The notes: a model not told the origin generated them from the letters alone. Shown: positions 1 through 8,712, numbered from the stretch's first letter. The stretch is 38,461 bases of DNA from Xanthobacteraceae bacterium (GCA_030041005.1 JASHOR010000094.1:67064-105524), one strand, 5' to 3'. Numbers and translations are program-made.

Positions 1-1
1 G

Positions 2-334
2 CGCGCGATCGCCGACTGGGTCGCGCGCACGCATTGGATCGATTTTTTGGCGCGCGATCCCGCGCTGCGCTCGAACACCTCGGTATGCCTGAAAGTCGTC
101 GATCCGGCGATCACGCGGCTGCCTGCGGATGCGCAAGCGGCATTTGTCAAAGGCCTCGCCGCGTCACTGGAAAAGGAAGGCGTCGCCTACGACATCGATG
201 CCTATCGCGACGCGCCGCCCGGACTGCGCGTCTGGTGCGGTTCGACGGTTGAGCAGACCGATATCCAGGCGCTCACGCTCTGGCTCGACTGGGCCTACGC
301 CAACGCCAAGGATGCGCTGGCCAAAGCGGCGTGA
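2..334 (+). CDS. serC: Phosphoserine aminotransferase, C-terminal part (5' end outside window)
   Basis: The open frame enters from the left edge and stops with TGA at 332-334, giving the last ~110 residues. The segment with NTSVCLKVVDP followed by APPGLRVWCGSTVE matches the C-terminal domain of the alphaproteobacterial form of phosphoserine aminotransferase, a PLP enzyme that converts 3-phosphohydroxypyruvate plus glutamate to phosphoserine. The PLP lysine lies upstream and is not visible. The next gene is serA, the preceding step of the same pathway, which supports the call. A hairpin with a T run (342-366) separates the two genes. Confidence 0.9.
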   Translation, partial: RAIADWVARTHWIDFLARDPALRSNTSVCLKVVDPAITRLPADAQAAFVKGLAASLEKEGVAYDIDAYRDAPPGLRVWCGSTVEQTDIQALTLWLDWAYANAKDALAKAA

Positions 335-341
335 CCTTTTC

Positions 342-366
342 CCTCTCGCCTTGCGGGAGGATTTTT
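342..366 (+). terminator. Intrinsic terminator-like hairpin between serC and serA
   Basis: CCTCTCGC (342-349) pairs with GCGGGAGG (353-360) around a 3-nt CTT loop, giving eight pairs including one G-T. A run of five T follows at 362-366. The shape fits a rho-independent terminator or attenuator behind serC. Since serA starts about 35 bp later on the same strand, it may uncouple the two genes only partly. Confidence 0.5.
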
Positions 367-400
367 ACGAGCACTCTTGAAGGATCACAGGATTGGACTC

Positions 401-1987
401 ATGGCCCCGCGCGTTCTGATTTCCGACGCCCTTTCACCCGCCGCAGTCCAGATTTTCAAGGATCGCGGCGTCGAGGTCGACTTCCAGCCCAATCTCGGCA
501 AGGACAAGGAAAAGCTTGCCGCCGCCATTGACGGTTTCGACGGGCTCGCCGTTCGCTCCGCCACCAAAGTCACGGCCAAGCTGCTTGAGCAGGCCAAAGG
601 CCTCAAGGTCGTCGGGCGGGCCGGCATCGGCGTCGACAACGTGGACATTCCCGCGGCCACCGCGCGCGGCATCATCGTGATGAATACTCCGTTCGGCAAT
701 TCGATCACCACCGCCGAACACGCCGTCACCCTGATGCTCTCACTGGCGCGGCAAATCCCCGAAGCCGATGCCTCGACGCGGGCCGGCAAATGGGAAAAGA
801 ACAAGTTTCTGGGCGTGGAAATCTTCGGCAAGACGCTCGGGGTCATCGGCTGCGGCAATGTCGGCTCGATCGTGGCCGACCGGGCGATCGGCCTCAAGAT
901 GAAGGTGATCGCGTACGATCCCTATCTGTCGCCCGAACGCGCGCTCGATCTCGGCGTCGAGAAGGTCGACCTCGACGAGTTGTGGCGGCGCGCCGATTTC
1001 ATCACGCTGCACACCCCACTCACCGACCGCACCCGCAACATCGTCAACGTTGACACGCTGAAGCTCACCAGAAAAGGCGTGCGCCTGATCAATTGCGCAC
1101 GCGGCGAACTCGTCGACGAGGCGGCATTGTGCGCGGCGCTCAAGTCCGGTCAGGTCGCGGGCGCGGCGATCGACGTCTTCGCCGAGGAACCGGCGACCGC
1201 GAGTCCGCTGTTCGCGCTGCCCAATGTGGTGTGCACGCCGCATCTCGGCGCTTCGACACGCGAGGCGCAGGAGAACGTGGCGTTGCAGGTCGCCGAGCAG
1301 ATGTCAGACTATCTTCTGCGCGGAGCGATTTCCAACGCCGTCAATTTCCCCTCGATCAGCGCCGAGGAGGCGCCAAAGCTCAAGCCGTTCGTGGCGCTGG
1401 CGGAAAAGCTCGGCTCCTTTGCCGGCCAGCTAACCGAGACCGGGATCAGCCGCGTGCAGCTCACCTACGAGGGCGTCGTGGCGCAGATGAACGCGCGGGC
1501 GCTCACCTCGTCGGCGCTGGCCGGGCTGTTGCGCCCCATGCTGCAAAACGTCAACGTGGTCTCGGCGCCGATCCTCGCCAAGGAGCGCGGCATCGTGGTC
1601 GAAGAGACCCGGCGCGAAGCCGCGGGCGATTACGAGAGCCTGGTCACCGTCACGGTAACGACGGAGCGGCAGGCGCGGCACGTATCAGGCACGGTGTTCG
1701 CCGACGGCCGGCCGCGCATCGTCAACATCAAGGGCATCCGCATGGACGCCGAGTTTGGCCCGTCGATGATCTACATCACCAATCTCGACAAGCCGGGCTT
1801 CATCGGCAAGTTCTCCTCCACGCTCGGCGACGCCGGCATCAACATCGCCACTTTCCACGTCGGCCGCGAAGCGGCCGGCGGCAGCGCCATCGCGCTGATC
1901 GAGATCGACGGCGAACTGCCGCCCGAAGTCCTCGCCAAGGTGCGCGCGCTGCCGCAGGTGCAGCAGGCGAGGCCGCTGCGGTTCTAA
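401..1987 (+). CDS. serA: D-3-phosphoglycerate dehydrogenase (528 aa, ACT domain)
   Basis: Catalyses the first committed step of serine synthesis, NAD-dependent oxidation of 3-phosphoglycerate to 3-phosphohydroxypyruvate, in the cytoplasm. The order is substrate-binding domain, NAD-binding Rossmann domain with GVIGCGNVG near residue 146, the catalytic stretches INCARGELVDEAAL, DVFAEEP and CTPHLGAST (Arg, Glu and His of the 2-hydroxyacid dehydrogenase triad), a long intervening domain, and a C-terminal ACT domain from about residue 455 (GPSMIYITNLDKPGFIG). This is the long form, in which ACT and intervening domains allow serine feedback. I chose ATG at 401, preceded by AGGATT; a TTG at 377 would add eight residues that do not look like the family N-terminus. 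Confidence 0.96.
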   Translation: MAPRVLISDALSPAAVQIFKDRGVEVDFQPNLGKDKEKLAAAIDGFDGLAVRSATKVTAKLLEQAKGLKVVGRAGIGVDNVDIPAATARGIIVMNTPFGNSITTAEHAVTLMLSLARQIPEADASTRAGKWEKNKFLGVEIFGKTLGVIGCGNVGSIVADRAIGLKMKVIAYDPYLSPERALDLGVEKVDLDELWRRADFITLHTPLTDRTRNIVNVDTLKLTRKGVRLINCARGELVDEAALCAALKSGQVAGAAIDVFAEEPATASPLFALPNVVCTPHLGASTREAQENVALQVAEQMSDYLLRGAISNAVNFPSISAEEAPKLKPFVALAEKLGSFAGQLTETGISRVQLTYEGVVAQMNARALTSSALAGLLRPMLQNVNVVSAPILAKERGIVVEETRREAAGDYESLVTVTVTTERQARHVSGTVFADGRPRIVNIKGIRMDAEFGPSMIYITNLDKPGFIGKFSSTLGDAGINIATFHVGREAAGGSAIALIEIDGELPPEVLAKVRALPQVQQARPLRF

Positions 1988-2003
1988 GCGACACACGCCT
2001 GCC

Positions 2004-2912
2004 CTATCGTCTCGTCGCCACGGTAATGCCGCTGAACACCAGTCCGTAGCCGATCGCGTGGTAGAGGCGAAATTGCTCGCCAAGCAGCACGATCGCCAGC
2101 ACCGATCCGAACACCGGGACGAGGTGAATGAACGGCGCAGCGCGATTGGCGCCGACAAGCTCGATGCCGCGGTTGAGGAACAAATAGCCGAGCAGCGACG
2201 GGAAGATGCAGACGAAGGCAAAGCTCGCCAGGCTTTCGGCGTCCAGGATCACGGTCCGGCCGCTGGCGAGTTCCCAGGTCATTGCAGGAAACAGAAACAA
2301 CGCGCCGACGCCCATGGCGACCGCGAGAAACGACAAGGGATGGATCGCCGGCCGCTGGCGCAGATACGCCACGTAAAATCCATAGATCACGAGCGCGACC
2401 AGGAAGGAAACATCGCCGCGGTTGAAGGCAAGGCCGCGCAGTACGGCAAGGCTGCCGTGACATACGATGACCAGAACCCCGCTCAGCGAAATGGCAATGC
2501 CGCCGGTCTGACGCGGCGTCAGCCGCTCGCCGAACAGCACGAAAGTCCACATCGCCACGAACAGCGGCGAGACCGACTGCAGCAGCAAGCCGTTGATTGC
2601 CGTGGTGTATTGCAAGCCGTAATAGGCGAGCGTGTTGTAGACCGAAAAGCCGGTGAACCCGAGCAAGGCCATGATGCCGACATGCTCGCGCATTACCGGC
2701 CAGTCGCGGACAAGATGCCGGGCGGCAAACGGCAGCAGGATCAGACACGCGCCGCCCCAGCGTACGAAGGCGAGCGTGATCGGGGGCACATGCCCGGCCA
2801 CGAACCGGCCCAGGATGGTGTTCCCGGCCCAGAACAGCGACGTAAGCACCAGCAGGAGATAGGGCTGATTGAACAGCCGGCGTCCGGCGCCCGCTGCTGG
2901 TACCCACCCCAT
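2004..2912 (-). CDS. EamA/DMT-family permease (302 aa)
   Basis: Hydrophobic throughout, with about ten membrane segments arranged as two EamA repeats (roughly residues 18-140 and 155-295). FWAGNTILGRFVAGHVPP near the N-terminus and LFGERLTPRQTGGIAISLSG near residue 130 are typical of the drug/metabolite transporter superfamily. These proteins sit in the inner membrane and usually export amino acids or metabolites; the substrate cannot be told from sequence. It is convergent with serA (16 bp between stops) and divergent from purA. It may have been placed between them by rearrangement, since the flanking genes are plus-strand biosynthetic genes. Confidence 0.88.
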   Translation of the reverse strand: MGWVPAAGAGRRLFNQPYLLLVLTSLFWAGNTILGRFVAGHVPPITLAFVRWGGACLILLPFAARHLVRDWPVMREHVGIMALLGFTGFSVYNTLAYYGLQYTTAINGLLLQSVSPLFVAMWTFVLFGERLTPRQTGGIAISLSGVLVIVCHGSLAVLRGLAFNRGDVSFLVALVIYGFYVAYLRQRPAIHPLSFLAVAMGVGALFLFPAMTWELASGRTVILDAESLASFAFVCIFPSLLGYLFLNRGIELVGANRAAPFIHLVPVFGSVLAIVLLGEQFRLYHAIGYGLVFSGITVATRR

Positions 2913-3244
2913 ATGCTATGCCCCGACAGAACCGCGCCCGAGGAGCTATCTCGCGCCGATAGGCAGGACCACTGCCGCAGCCGCATGACTGCTCCCGCCA
3001 GTGGAACCTGCGACAATCCGCATCGGTTGTGCCGGCCGCCCGGTGGAAAGCGGGCTTTATTTTCGGCTATGGGCCTGATCTCGCCCAAATTTACCAAGAA
3101 AACAAGACTTTGAGCGCCACCGTAACGACCGGGGGGAGTTGCTCTGCCTTGCTTCGAACGGCATCATCCATTATGCGGGGCATCCGGCGGCGGCCGGTAT
3201 CCCATCCATGTAAACGTAGAGCACGCTGTTGGGGACTATCCCTC
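2913..3244. other. Intergenic region upstream of purA and the EamA gene
   Basis: These 332 bp lie between divergent genes and must carry both promoters. The purA frame stays open leftward to about 3029, but the extension (rich in Arg and Ser) does not resemble PurA and I leave it out. No convincing -35/-10 pair, repeat or RNA gene was found. Confidence 0.5.
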
Positions 3245-4537
3245 ATGGCTAATGTTGTCGTGGTCGGCTCCCAATGGGGCGACGAGGGCAAGGGAAAAAT
3301 CGTAGACTGGCTCTCCGAGCAGGCCGATGTCGTTGTCCGCTTTCAGGGTGGACATAACGCCGGCCATACGCTGGTGATCGACGGCACGACCTACAAACTG
3401 TCGTTATTGCCATCGGGTGTGGTGCGTCCGGGGAAATTGTCGATCATTGGCAACGGGGTCGTGCTCGACCCACAGGCGCTTTTGGCGGAGATTGCCCACC
3501 TGCAAAAGCAGGGGGTGACCGTTACGCCCGACAATCTGCGGATCGCCGAGAACGTCCCGCTGATCTTGCCGCTGCACCGCGAACTCGATGGGCTCCGCGA
3601 ATCGGCGAGCGCCGCGCTGCGCATCGGCACGACGCGGCGCGGCATCGGTCCTGCCTACGAGGACAAGGTCGGCCGCCGCGCCATCCGCCTGATGGACCTC
3701 GCCGACGGCCCGACACTCGACCGCAAAATCGAGCGCCTGCTCACGCATCACAACGCGCTGCGCAAGGGTCTCGACCTTGAACCGATCGATCCCCGGGCGT
3801 TGCGCAAGGAGCTCGATGCCGTCGCACCCGCCGTGATGCCATTCATGGACTCGGTGTGGTCGCTGCTTGAACAGAACCGTCGCGAAGGCAAACGCATCCT
3901 GTTCGAAGGCGCGCAAGGCGCGCTGCTCGATGTCGATCACGGCACATACCCGTACGTTACATCGTCCAACACGGTGGCAGCACAGGCGGCGACCGGATCC
4001 GGGGTTGGCCCCGGCGCCATCGGCTACGTGCTCGGTATCTGCAAGGCGTATACGACCCGCGTCGGCGAGGGGCCGTTTCCGACCGAGCAGAAAAACGACA
4101 TTGGCCGCACGCTCGGCGAACGCGGCAAGGAATTTGGCGTCGTAACCGGCCGGCCGCGGCGCTGCGGCTGGTTCGATGCGGTTCTGGTCCGACAGACCGT
4201 ACGCACCTGCGGCATTCACGGGCTCGCCCTGACCAAGCTCGATATTCTGGACGGCTTCGACGAGGTCAAAGTATGCGTCGGCTATATGCTCGACGGCCGT
4301 GAAATCGATTATCTGCCGGCCGGCGAGCACGTCCAGGCGCGCGTTACACCGATCTATGAGACCGTCGACGGCTGGCGCGAGCGGACGGCGCGCGCGCGCT
4401 CGTGGGCGGAATTGCCGGCGCAGGCCATCAAATACGTGCGGCGCATCGAGGAGCTGATCGGCTGTTCGGCCGCGGTTCTCTCGACCAGCCCGGAACGCGA
4501 GGACACGATCCTGATGCGCAATCCCTTCGAAGGTTGA
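3245..4537 (+). CDS. purA: Adenylosuccinate synthetase (430 aa)
   Basis: Catalyses GTP-dependent ligation of IMP and aspartate to adenylosuccinate, the first step from IMP to AMP. The N-terminus [18 protein letters not shown] holds the catalytic Asp13 and the phosphate-binding loop; GGHNAGHT near residue 40 carries the catalytic His. [14 protein letters not shown], the [19 protein letters not shown] stretch and [14 protein letters not shown] are all in place, and the length matches the family norm. ATG at 3245 gives the standard N-terminus. Downstream is an unknown membrane protein 38 bp away, possibly in the same transcript. Confidence 0.98.
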   Translation: MANVVVVGSQWGDEGKGKIVDWLSEQADVVVRFQGGHNAGHTLVIDGTTYKLSLLPSGVVRPGKLSIIGNGVVLDPQALLAEIAHLQKQGVTVTPDNLRIAENVPLILPLHRELDGLRESASAALRIGTTRRGIGPAYEDKVGRRAIRLMDLADGPTLDRKIERLLTHHNALRKGLDLEPIDPRALRKELDAVAPAVMPFMDSVWSLLEQNRREGKRILFEGAQGALLDVDHGTYPYVTSSNTVAAQAATGSGVGPGAIGYVLGICKAYTTRVGEGPFPTEQKNDIGRTLGERGKEFGVVTGRPRRCGWFDAVLVRQTVRTCGIHGLALTKLDILDGFDEVKVCVGYMLDGREIDYLPAGEHVQARVTPIYETVDGWRERTARARSWAELPAQAIKYVRRIEELIGCSAAVLSTSPEREDTILMRNPFEG

Positions 4538-4575
4538 CCGGTGAAAATCAGCAGGAGCGAGCGTAAGCTTCACGA

Positions 4576-6219
4576 ATGACCGACTATCAGCCGCTCATCG
4601 CCCGTGCCGTCGACGGCCTTGCCAAGAACTCCGGCGAGGCGCGTCGCGCGCTTTACGAACGGGCGCGTACCGCGCTCGTCGCGCAGTTGCGCGCGGTTGA
4701 ACCGGCCCTGTCGGAATCCGACATCACCAAAGAGCGGCTGGCGCTTGAAGAGGCGATCCGCAAGGTCGAGAGCGACGCCGCACGCAAAGCGCTTGCGGAG
4801 CCGCGCGCGGCGGCGCCCGCCGCCCGATCTTCAGGCGGGGAAAACCGTTCCCGACTCTCTGGCGATTTTGCCGAGAAGCCGCGGCGTGATCGCTCCGCCG
4901 CCTCCGTAACAGAATTTTCCGGCGAGGCGGCCGCGGAAACGCAACGAGCGGCATCGGCGCAACCGCTCAAGCTGACCGATGAGGCGGAAACGGAGGCAGC
5001 CGCGCCAGCAGCAAAGCTCACCGCGCGGAGCCGGATCCTCCAGGCGCGCACGTCCGCGGCCACGTTAGGCCAAGAGGCCGTCAAGGGCTTCCGCAACGTC
5101 ATGCACGACGTGGACGGCCTCGGAGCCGCGACGGCCAGGGCGGCGCAGAAGGCACGCGAGACTCGCGATTCCTATGGAGTCTCCTCGCGCCAACGGCTCC
5201 CGGAGATGGATTTATCCCCGCCTTCCCGGCAGGAGCAGTTCGAGCCGCGAGGCGACGCGCACGAATTACCGCCCTACGAGGATAGCGCGCTCCCGCTCCA
5301 CGGTCTCGAGCCGCCCTACGATCTCGAGGACGAACAGCATGGGATGGGACTGCAGCCTGTGCGCATGCAGCCCCCGCACGCCGACGAAGTCGACGAGGGG
5401 TATGAGGAACCCCGTGCGCCCCGCTCCTACCGCGGCTGGGCGACACTCGCAGTATTACTCATTATTCTAGGCGTCATCGGCATCGGCGCTTGGCAATATC
5501 GGCCCTACATCGCGGGAGTGTACCAATCGCTGGTCAGGAGCAAGCCGCAAACACCGCCGACGACGGCGCAAACTTCAGTGCCGGCAAAGAAATTTCCCGG
5601 CCGCGTGCCGCAGGAACCGGTTCCCGGCCAGGCGCCGGCCGTCGCCGGCGCAAATCCCGGGACGCCACCGGCGCCGGAAGTGGCGCAACCAGCGGTCTTG
5701 TACGAGGCGGATCCCAACGATCCGCAAGGCAAGCGCTTTCCCGGATCGGTCGTCTGGCGCACGGAAACAGTTTCGCCCGGGCCCGGCTTGGCCCCCGAAC
5801 TCGTGGTCCGCGCCGACATCTCAATTCCTGAGCGGCACATGACAGTGACCTGGTCGCTGCGCCGCAATACCGACAAGGCGCTGCCGGCCAGTCACACGAT
5901 CGAAATCATGTTCAACCTGCCGCCCGATTTTCCCGGCGGAAGCATTTCCAACGTGCCCGGAATTCTGATGAAGGATTCGGAAGAGGTGCGCGGCATGCCG
6001 CTCGCGGGTCTGGCCGTAAAGGTGACGAACGGATACTTCCTCATCGGGCTCAACGCCGCCACCGAGGACATGCAGCACAATCTGGATCTGCTCAAGAAGC
6101 AATCGTGGTTCGACATTCTCATCGTCTATAACAACGGCAGCCGTGCCATTCTGACCATGGAGAAGGGCCCGCCCGGCGACCGCGCCTTTGCCGAGGCGTT
6201 TTCGGCGTGGGGAGAGTAA
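4576..6219 (+). CDS. Conserved hypothetical single-pass membrane protein (547 aa)
   Basis: No enzyme family recognised. The first ~75 residues (ARRALYERARTALVAQLR, then ALEEAIRKVE) form a charged, probably helical segment that I recall from uncharacterised Rhizobiales proteins. Residues ~75-285 are low-complexity, rich in Ala, Glu, Pro and Arg. One membrane helix lies at about 288-306 (TLAVLLIILGVIGIGAW). A Pro/Ala linker (~315-375) leads to a C-terminal domain of ~170 residues with regular beta-like segments, predicted periplasmic if the charged N-terminus is cytoplasmic. Cytoplasmic helix, membrane anchor, spacer and periplasmic domain suggest an envelope linker or sensor. Lying between purA and kdsD, it could be co-transcribed with either. 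Confidence 0.8.
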   Translation: MTDYQPLIARAVDGLAKNSGEARRALYERARTALVAQLRAVEPALSESDITKERLALEEAIRKVESDAARKALAEPRAAAPAARSSGGENRSRLSGDFAEKPRRDRSAASVTEFSGEAAAETQRAASAQPLKLTDEAETEAAAPAAKLTARSRILQARTSAATLGQEAVKGFRNVMHDVDGLGAATARAAQKARETRDSYGVSSRQRLPEMDLSPPSRQEQFEPRGDAHELPPYEDSALPLHGLEPPYDLEDEQHGMGLQPVRMQPPHADEVDEGYEEPRAPRSYRGWATLAVLLIILGVIGIGAWQYRPYIAGVYQSLVRSKPQTPPTTAQTSVPAKKFPGRVPQEPVPGQAPAVAGANPGTPPAPEVAQPAVLYEADPNDPQGKRFPGSVVWRTETVSPGPGLAPELVVRADISIPERHMTVTWSLRRNTDKALPASHTIEIMFNLPPDFPGGSISNVPGILMKDSEEVRGMPLAGLAVKVTNGYFLIGLNAATEDMQHNLDLLKKQSWFDILIVYNNGSRAILTMEKGPPGDRAFAEAFSAWGE

Positions 6220-6227
6220 GTTCGGCT

Positions 6228-6254
6228 CCAGTGTCCGGATTCCGAAGTTTGCAA
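6228..6254 (-). repeat. Half copy of the CTAG-family palindrome (C-type arm only)
   Basis: CCAGTGTCC followed by GATTCCGAAGTTTGCAA matches the left arm of the complete C elements at 11071 and 17164 with few differences. The complementary right arm is missing: the sequence runs straight into the kdsD start region. This looks like a decayed or truncated element, 8 bp after the stop of the preceding gene. Confidence 0.6.
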
Positions 6255-6282
6255 GAGCCGAGATCCATTTGAAGTGAGCAGC

Positions 6283-7284
6283 ATGGGTTCGCCTGACGCG
6301 AAAATCATGACATCGGCACCGAGCACGCATCTGGCTTCAGCGTTGCGCACGCTCGAGGCCGAGCGCGAAGGTATTGCCGCCCTGTCCGCCGCCATGTGCG
6401 ACAGTCTTGGCGCTTCGTTTGCCGCGGCAGTCGAACACATTCGCAGCGCCCGCGGCCGCGTGATCGTCACCGGCATGGGCAAATCCGGTCACATCGCGCG
6501 CAAGATCGCGGCGACGCTCGCCTCGACCGGCAACCCGGCGTTTTTCGTCCATGCCGCCGACGCGAGCCACGGCGACCTCGGCATGATCACCTCGGACGAC
6601 GTGATCCTGATGCTGTCCTGGTCCGGAGAGACCGAGGAGCTCAAAGACCTCATCAATTATTCGCGGCGATTCCGCATCGCGCTGATCGCGGTGACGGTCA
6701 ATGCCGGAAGCACTCTCGGCAAGGCCGCCGATGTCGTGCTGACGCTGCCGGCGGCGCGCGAAGCCTGCCCGCACAATCTCGCGCCGACCACGTCATCCTT
6801 GATGCAGCTCGCGCTGGGTGACGCATTGGCGATCGCGCTTCTGGAGAGTCGCGGCTTCACCGCTCGCGATTTCGGCGTCCTTCATCCGCGCGGCAAGCTT
6901 GGCGCCGCGCTCAAATTCGTCCGCGATCTCATGCACCCGGGGAAATCCATCCCGTTGATCCAGCGCGGGGCGCCGATGTCGGAAGCGATCGTGGAAATGT
7001 CCGCCAAGGGTTTTGGCTGCGTGGCGGTCACCGGCCGCGACGGCAAGCTTGCCGGAGTCATCACCGATGGGGATCTGCGCCGCCACATGCGACCGGATCT
7101 CCTGCAGGCTCCGGTCGATGACATCATGACGGCGTCGCCAAAGACGGTGCGTCCCGACCAGTTGGCCGGCGAAGCGCTGCAGCTCCTCAATTCATCGAAA
7201 ATTACCGCTCTCATCGTCGTGGAATCGGACCGTCCGGTCGGCATCGTGCATTTCCACGATCTGCTGCGCGCGGGCGTGGCGTAA
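6283..7284 (+). CDS. kdsD: D-arabinose 5-phosphate isomerase, KpsF/GutQ family (333 aa)
   Basis: Interconverts ribulose 5-phosphate and arabinose 5-phosphate, the first step of Kdo synthesis for the LPS inner core. An N-terminal SIS domain (~40-180) contains VTGMGKSGHIARKIAATLAS and a phosphate-sugar site around HAADASHGDLGMI. Two CBS domains follow (~210-265 and ~275-330), the usual KpsF/KdsD architecture and length. ATG at 6283 is chosen; an in-frame GTG at 6274 would add three residues and is equally possible. Proximity to the heptose genes fits an LPS role rather than sugar-alcohol catabolism (GutQ). Confidence 0.92.
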   Translation: MGSPDAKIMTSAPSTHLASALRTLEAEREGIAALSAAMCDSLGASFAAAVEHIRSARGRVIVTGMGKSGHIARKIAATLASTGNPAFFVHAADASHGDLGMITSDDVILMLSWSGETEELKDLINYSRRFRIALIAVTVNAGSTLGKAADVVLTLPAAREACPHNLAPTTSSLMQLALGDALAIALLESRGFTARDFGVLHPRGKLGAALKFVRDLMHPGKSIPLIQRGAPMSEAIVEMSAKGFGCVAVTGRDGKLAGVITDGDLRRHMRPDLLQAPVDDIMTASPKTVRPDQLAGEALQLLNSSKITALIVVESDRPVGIVHFHDLLRAGVA

Positions 7285-7354
7285 TGCTGCATGCGAGCTG
7301 CGCTCGGTCTGCCTTTTTGCCAGACCATGATCCGATCTTGCAGCGATTTGCGTT

Positions 7355-7485
7355 CGTCATTGCGAGGAAGCCGCAGCGGGGCGACGAAGCAATCCAAAAT
7401 TTCATTTTTTTCGGCGCTTAATTGCTTCGCGGAACCTGTCATCGGACCGCGCGACTGCGCGCGAGTCCGTTGGCTCGCAACGACG
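7355..7485. repeat. Long imperfect palindromic repeat between convergent genes
   Basis: The left end CGTCATTGCGAGGA and right end TCGCAACGACG are inverted copies. The arm continues with CGACGAAGCAATCC, and GCTTAATTGCTTCG follows inside. This wording (CGTCATTGCGAG... GAAGCAATCC) is a repeat I know from many Bradyrhizobium-like genomes. It fills the space between the converging kdsD and lipoprotein genes and could act as a bidirectional terminator. Confidence 0.7.
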
Positions 7486-7512
7486 ATTCAATCCGATCGG
7501 ACTCCGCTATAG

Positions 7513-7899
7513 CTAATACAGGCCGCCCTGAACGACTCCCGAACCGTTGTCCGGATGAGCGACGGCCGGCGCCAATTGTCCGCCGAGTTGCTGATTCTGC
7601 GGCTGCGATTCGGTGAATGCCGTCGACGATTGACCTGGTCCGCCGGGCTTTGGATTCGTCACCGCGGTCGCGGCAGGTTGTGCATTGCCCGCGCCAGATG
7701 CCGCGCTTTGCTGCGGCTGCCCGTGCGCAATAAACCTATTGTAGCCGGGATCGCCGGGACGCGGCGGCACGCCGTTGGGCTCGCCGCCGGCAATATGCGG
7801 CCAATGATCAGAAACGAGATCGGAAAAGGACGTGCAAGCGCCGACCGCCAACCCGAGGCCGAGCGCGCATACCAGCGCCGCAAATCGCTTGACCGCCAT
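7513..7899 (-). CDS. Small putative lipoprotein (128 aa)
   Basis: The N-terminus MAVKRFAALVCALGLGLAVG followed by Ala-Cys is a lipoprotein signal: basic start, hydrophobic core and a lipobox with Cys22. The mature part is short, polar and rich in Gln, Pro, Gly and Ala (QPQQSAASGAGNAQPAATA), without a recognisable fold. It should be anchored to the envelope. I chose the ATG at 7899; another at 7962 is in frame but would put 21 non-hydrophobic residues before the signal. It is the last gene of the minus-strand LPS block. Function unknown. Confidence 0.72.
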   Translation of the reverse strand: MAVKRFAALVCALGLGLAVGACTSFSDLVSDHWPHIAGGEPNGVPPRPGDPGYNRFIAHGQPQQSAASGAGNAQPAATAVTNPKPGGPGQSSTAFTESQPQNQQLGGQLAPAVAHPDNGSGVVQGGLY

Positions 7900-8122
7900 T
7901 CTGATCGCCGGATTGTGCGTCGATCCCAGAGTACATCCCTCGCGGATCTCTGTTTTGTTCATTTCAGCCGGCTGCCCAGATGCCCAGCGTTCGTGGCGGG
8001 ACTATGGTGCGACCGTGCGCGTGCCGGCCGCCCCTCGCCCCGCAAGCGCCCGAGCCGGCAAGCCAAAAGAGCGGGAATGAACGCGCAATCTCGCTTGAGC
8101 GCTGCCGACGTCCAACGCGGTG

Positions 8123-8533
8123 TCAGCGGCCGCCATAGGACTTCTCTTCAACGACCCGCGAACCGAACCGCAAACTGATCTGCTGCTTCAGACCGGCGCG
8201 CCTGTCGTTGGTCAGGTAAACATCGCGGGCAAGCGCGATGAAGCGCTCGCCAAAATCCTGGCGCGCCTCAAGCTCGCGAATCTCATTCTCGATGTCCCAC
8301 AGCCGCATGTTGATTGCCTTGAGTTCCGCGGCGAACGGCTGCATGTCCGCCGTATCGAGGCCGGCGGCGGACCTGGTCTCGCGGAGAAGCGCGAGTTCGG
8401 CCTCGACGTTGCGCAGCTTGGCGCCATCGGCGATCCGCTCGCGCTTGATTTCCAATATGCTGATCTTGTCGATCAGTTCGCCGATCGAGATCGGAGCGGC
8501 AATGTCGCGCTGCTGTGTTGGCGCATCGTTCAT
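8123..8533 (-). CDS. DUF6165-like small coiled-coil protein (136 aa)
   Basis: The sequence opens PISIGELIDKISILEIKRER and continues with heptad-like charged helices (ELALLRETRS..., AINMRLWDIENEIRELEAR) and a basic C-terminus. I associate this pattern with the DUF6165 family, small proteins often found beside LPS or glycosyltransferase genes; the family assignment is from memory. There is no signal peptide, membrane helix or catalytic motif, so a scaffolding or regulatory role is only an inference. It follows the GT9 gene on the same strand, with three CTAG-family palindromes filling the 250 bp between them. Confidence 0.75.
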   Translation of the reverse strand: MNDAPTQQRDIAAPISIGELIDKISILEIKRERIADGAKLRNVEAELALLRETRSAAGLDTADMQPFAAELKAINMRLWDIENEIRELEARQDFGERFIALARDVYLTNDRRAGLKQQISLRFGSRVVEEKSYGGR

Positions 8534-8548
8534 CGACGGTGTCCGCGG

Positions 8549-8626
8549 CTAGTGGAGCGGATTTGACATTCGCTACCCGCGAGCCGCCAGCTCATGAAGC
8601 GAATGTCAAATCCAAAGCTCCACTAG
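8549..8626 (+). repeat. CTAG-family palindrome, class A (A1)
   Basis: 78 bp beginning and ending with CTAG. Outer arms CTAGTGGAGC / GCTCCACTAG; inner arms GGATTTGACATTCGCT (8559-8574) and its perfect complement (8598-8613). An unpaired AAA lies on the right side between inner and outer stems. The last four bases (CTAG, 8623-8626) are also the first four of the next element, B1. Confidence 0.85.
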
Positions 8627-8700
8627 TGTGGCGGTTCAGAAGTCCGCATCATTCCTGCCGCGACCTCGTCATGCGGACTTCTGAACCACAGCCACACTAG
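8623..8700 (+). repeat. CTAG-family palindrome, class B (B1)
   Basis: 78 bp, CTAG to CTAG. Outer arms CTAGTGTGGC / GCCACACTAG; inner arms GGTTCAGAAGTCCGCAT (8633-8649) and its exact complement (8671-8687), with ACA unpaired on the right arm. The 21-nt loop (8650-8670, containing CCTGCCGCGACC) is identical in all three class B copies in the window. It shares CTAG with A1 and is followed by a 12-bp linker and C1. Confidence 0.87.
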
Positions 8701-8712
8701 ATAAATAAGTTG

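Noticed and set aside
2058-3113. 351-codon plus-strand frame across the EamA gene
   Set aside because: Antisense shadow of a ten-helix membrane protein; no hydrophobic or domain pattern of its own.
7555-8178. 207-codon plus-strand frame over the lipoprotein gene
   Set aside because: Antisense to a well-formed lipoprotein signal; Arg-rich shadow.
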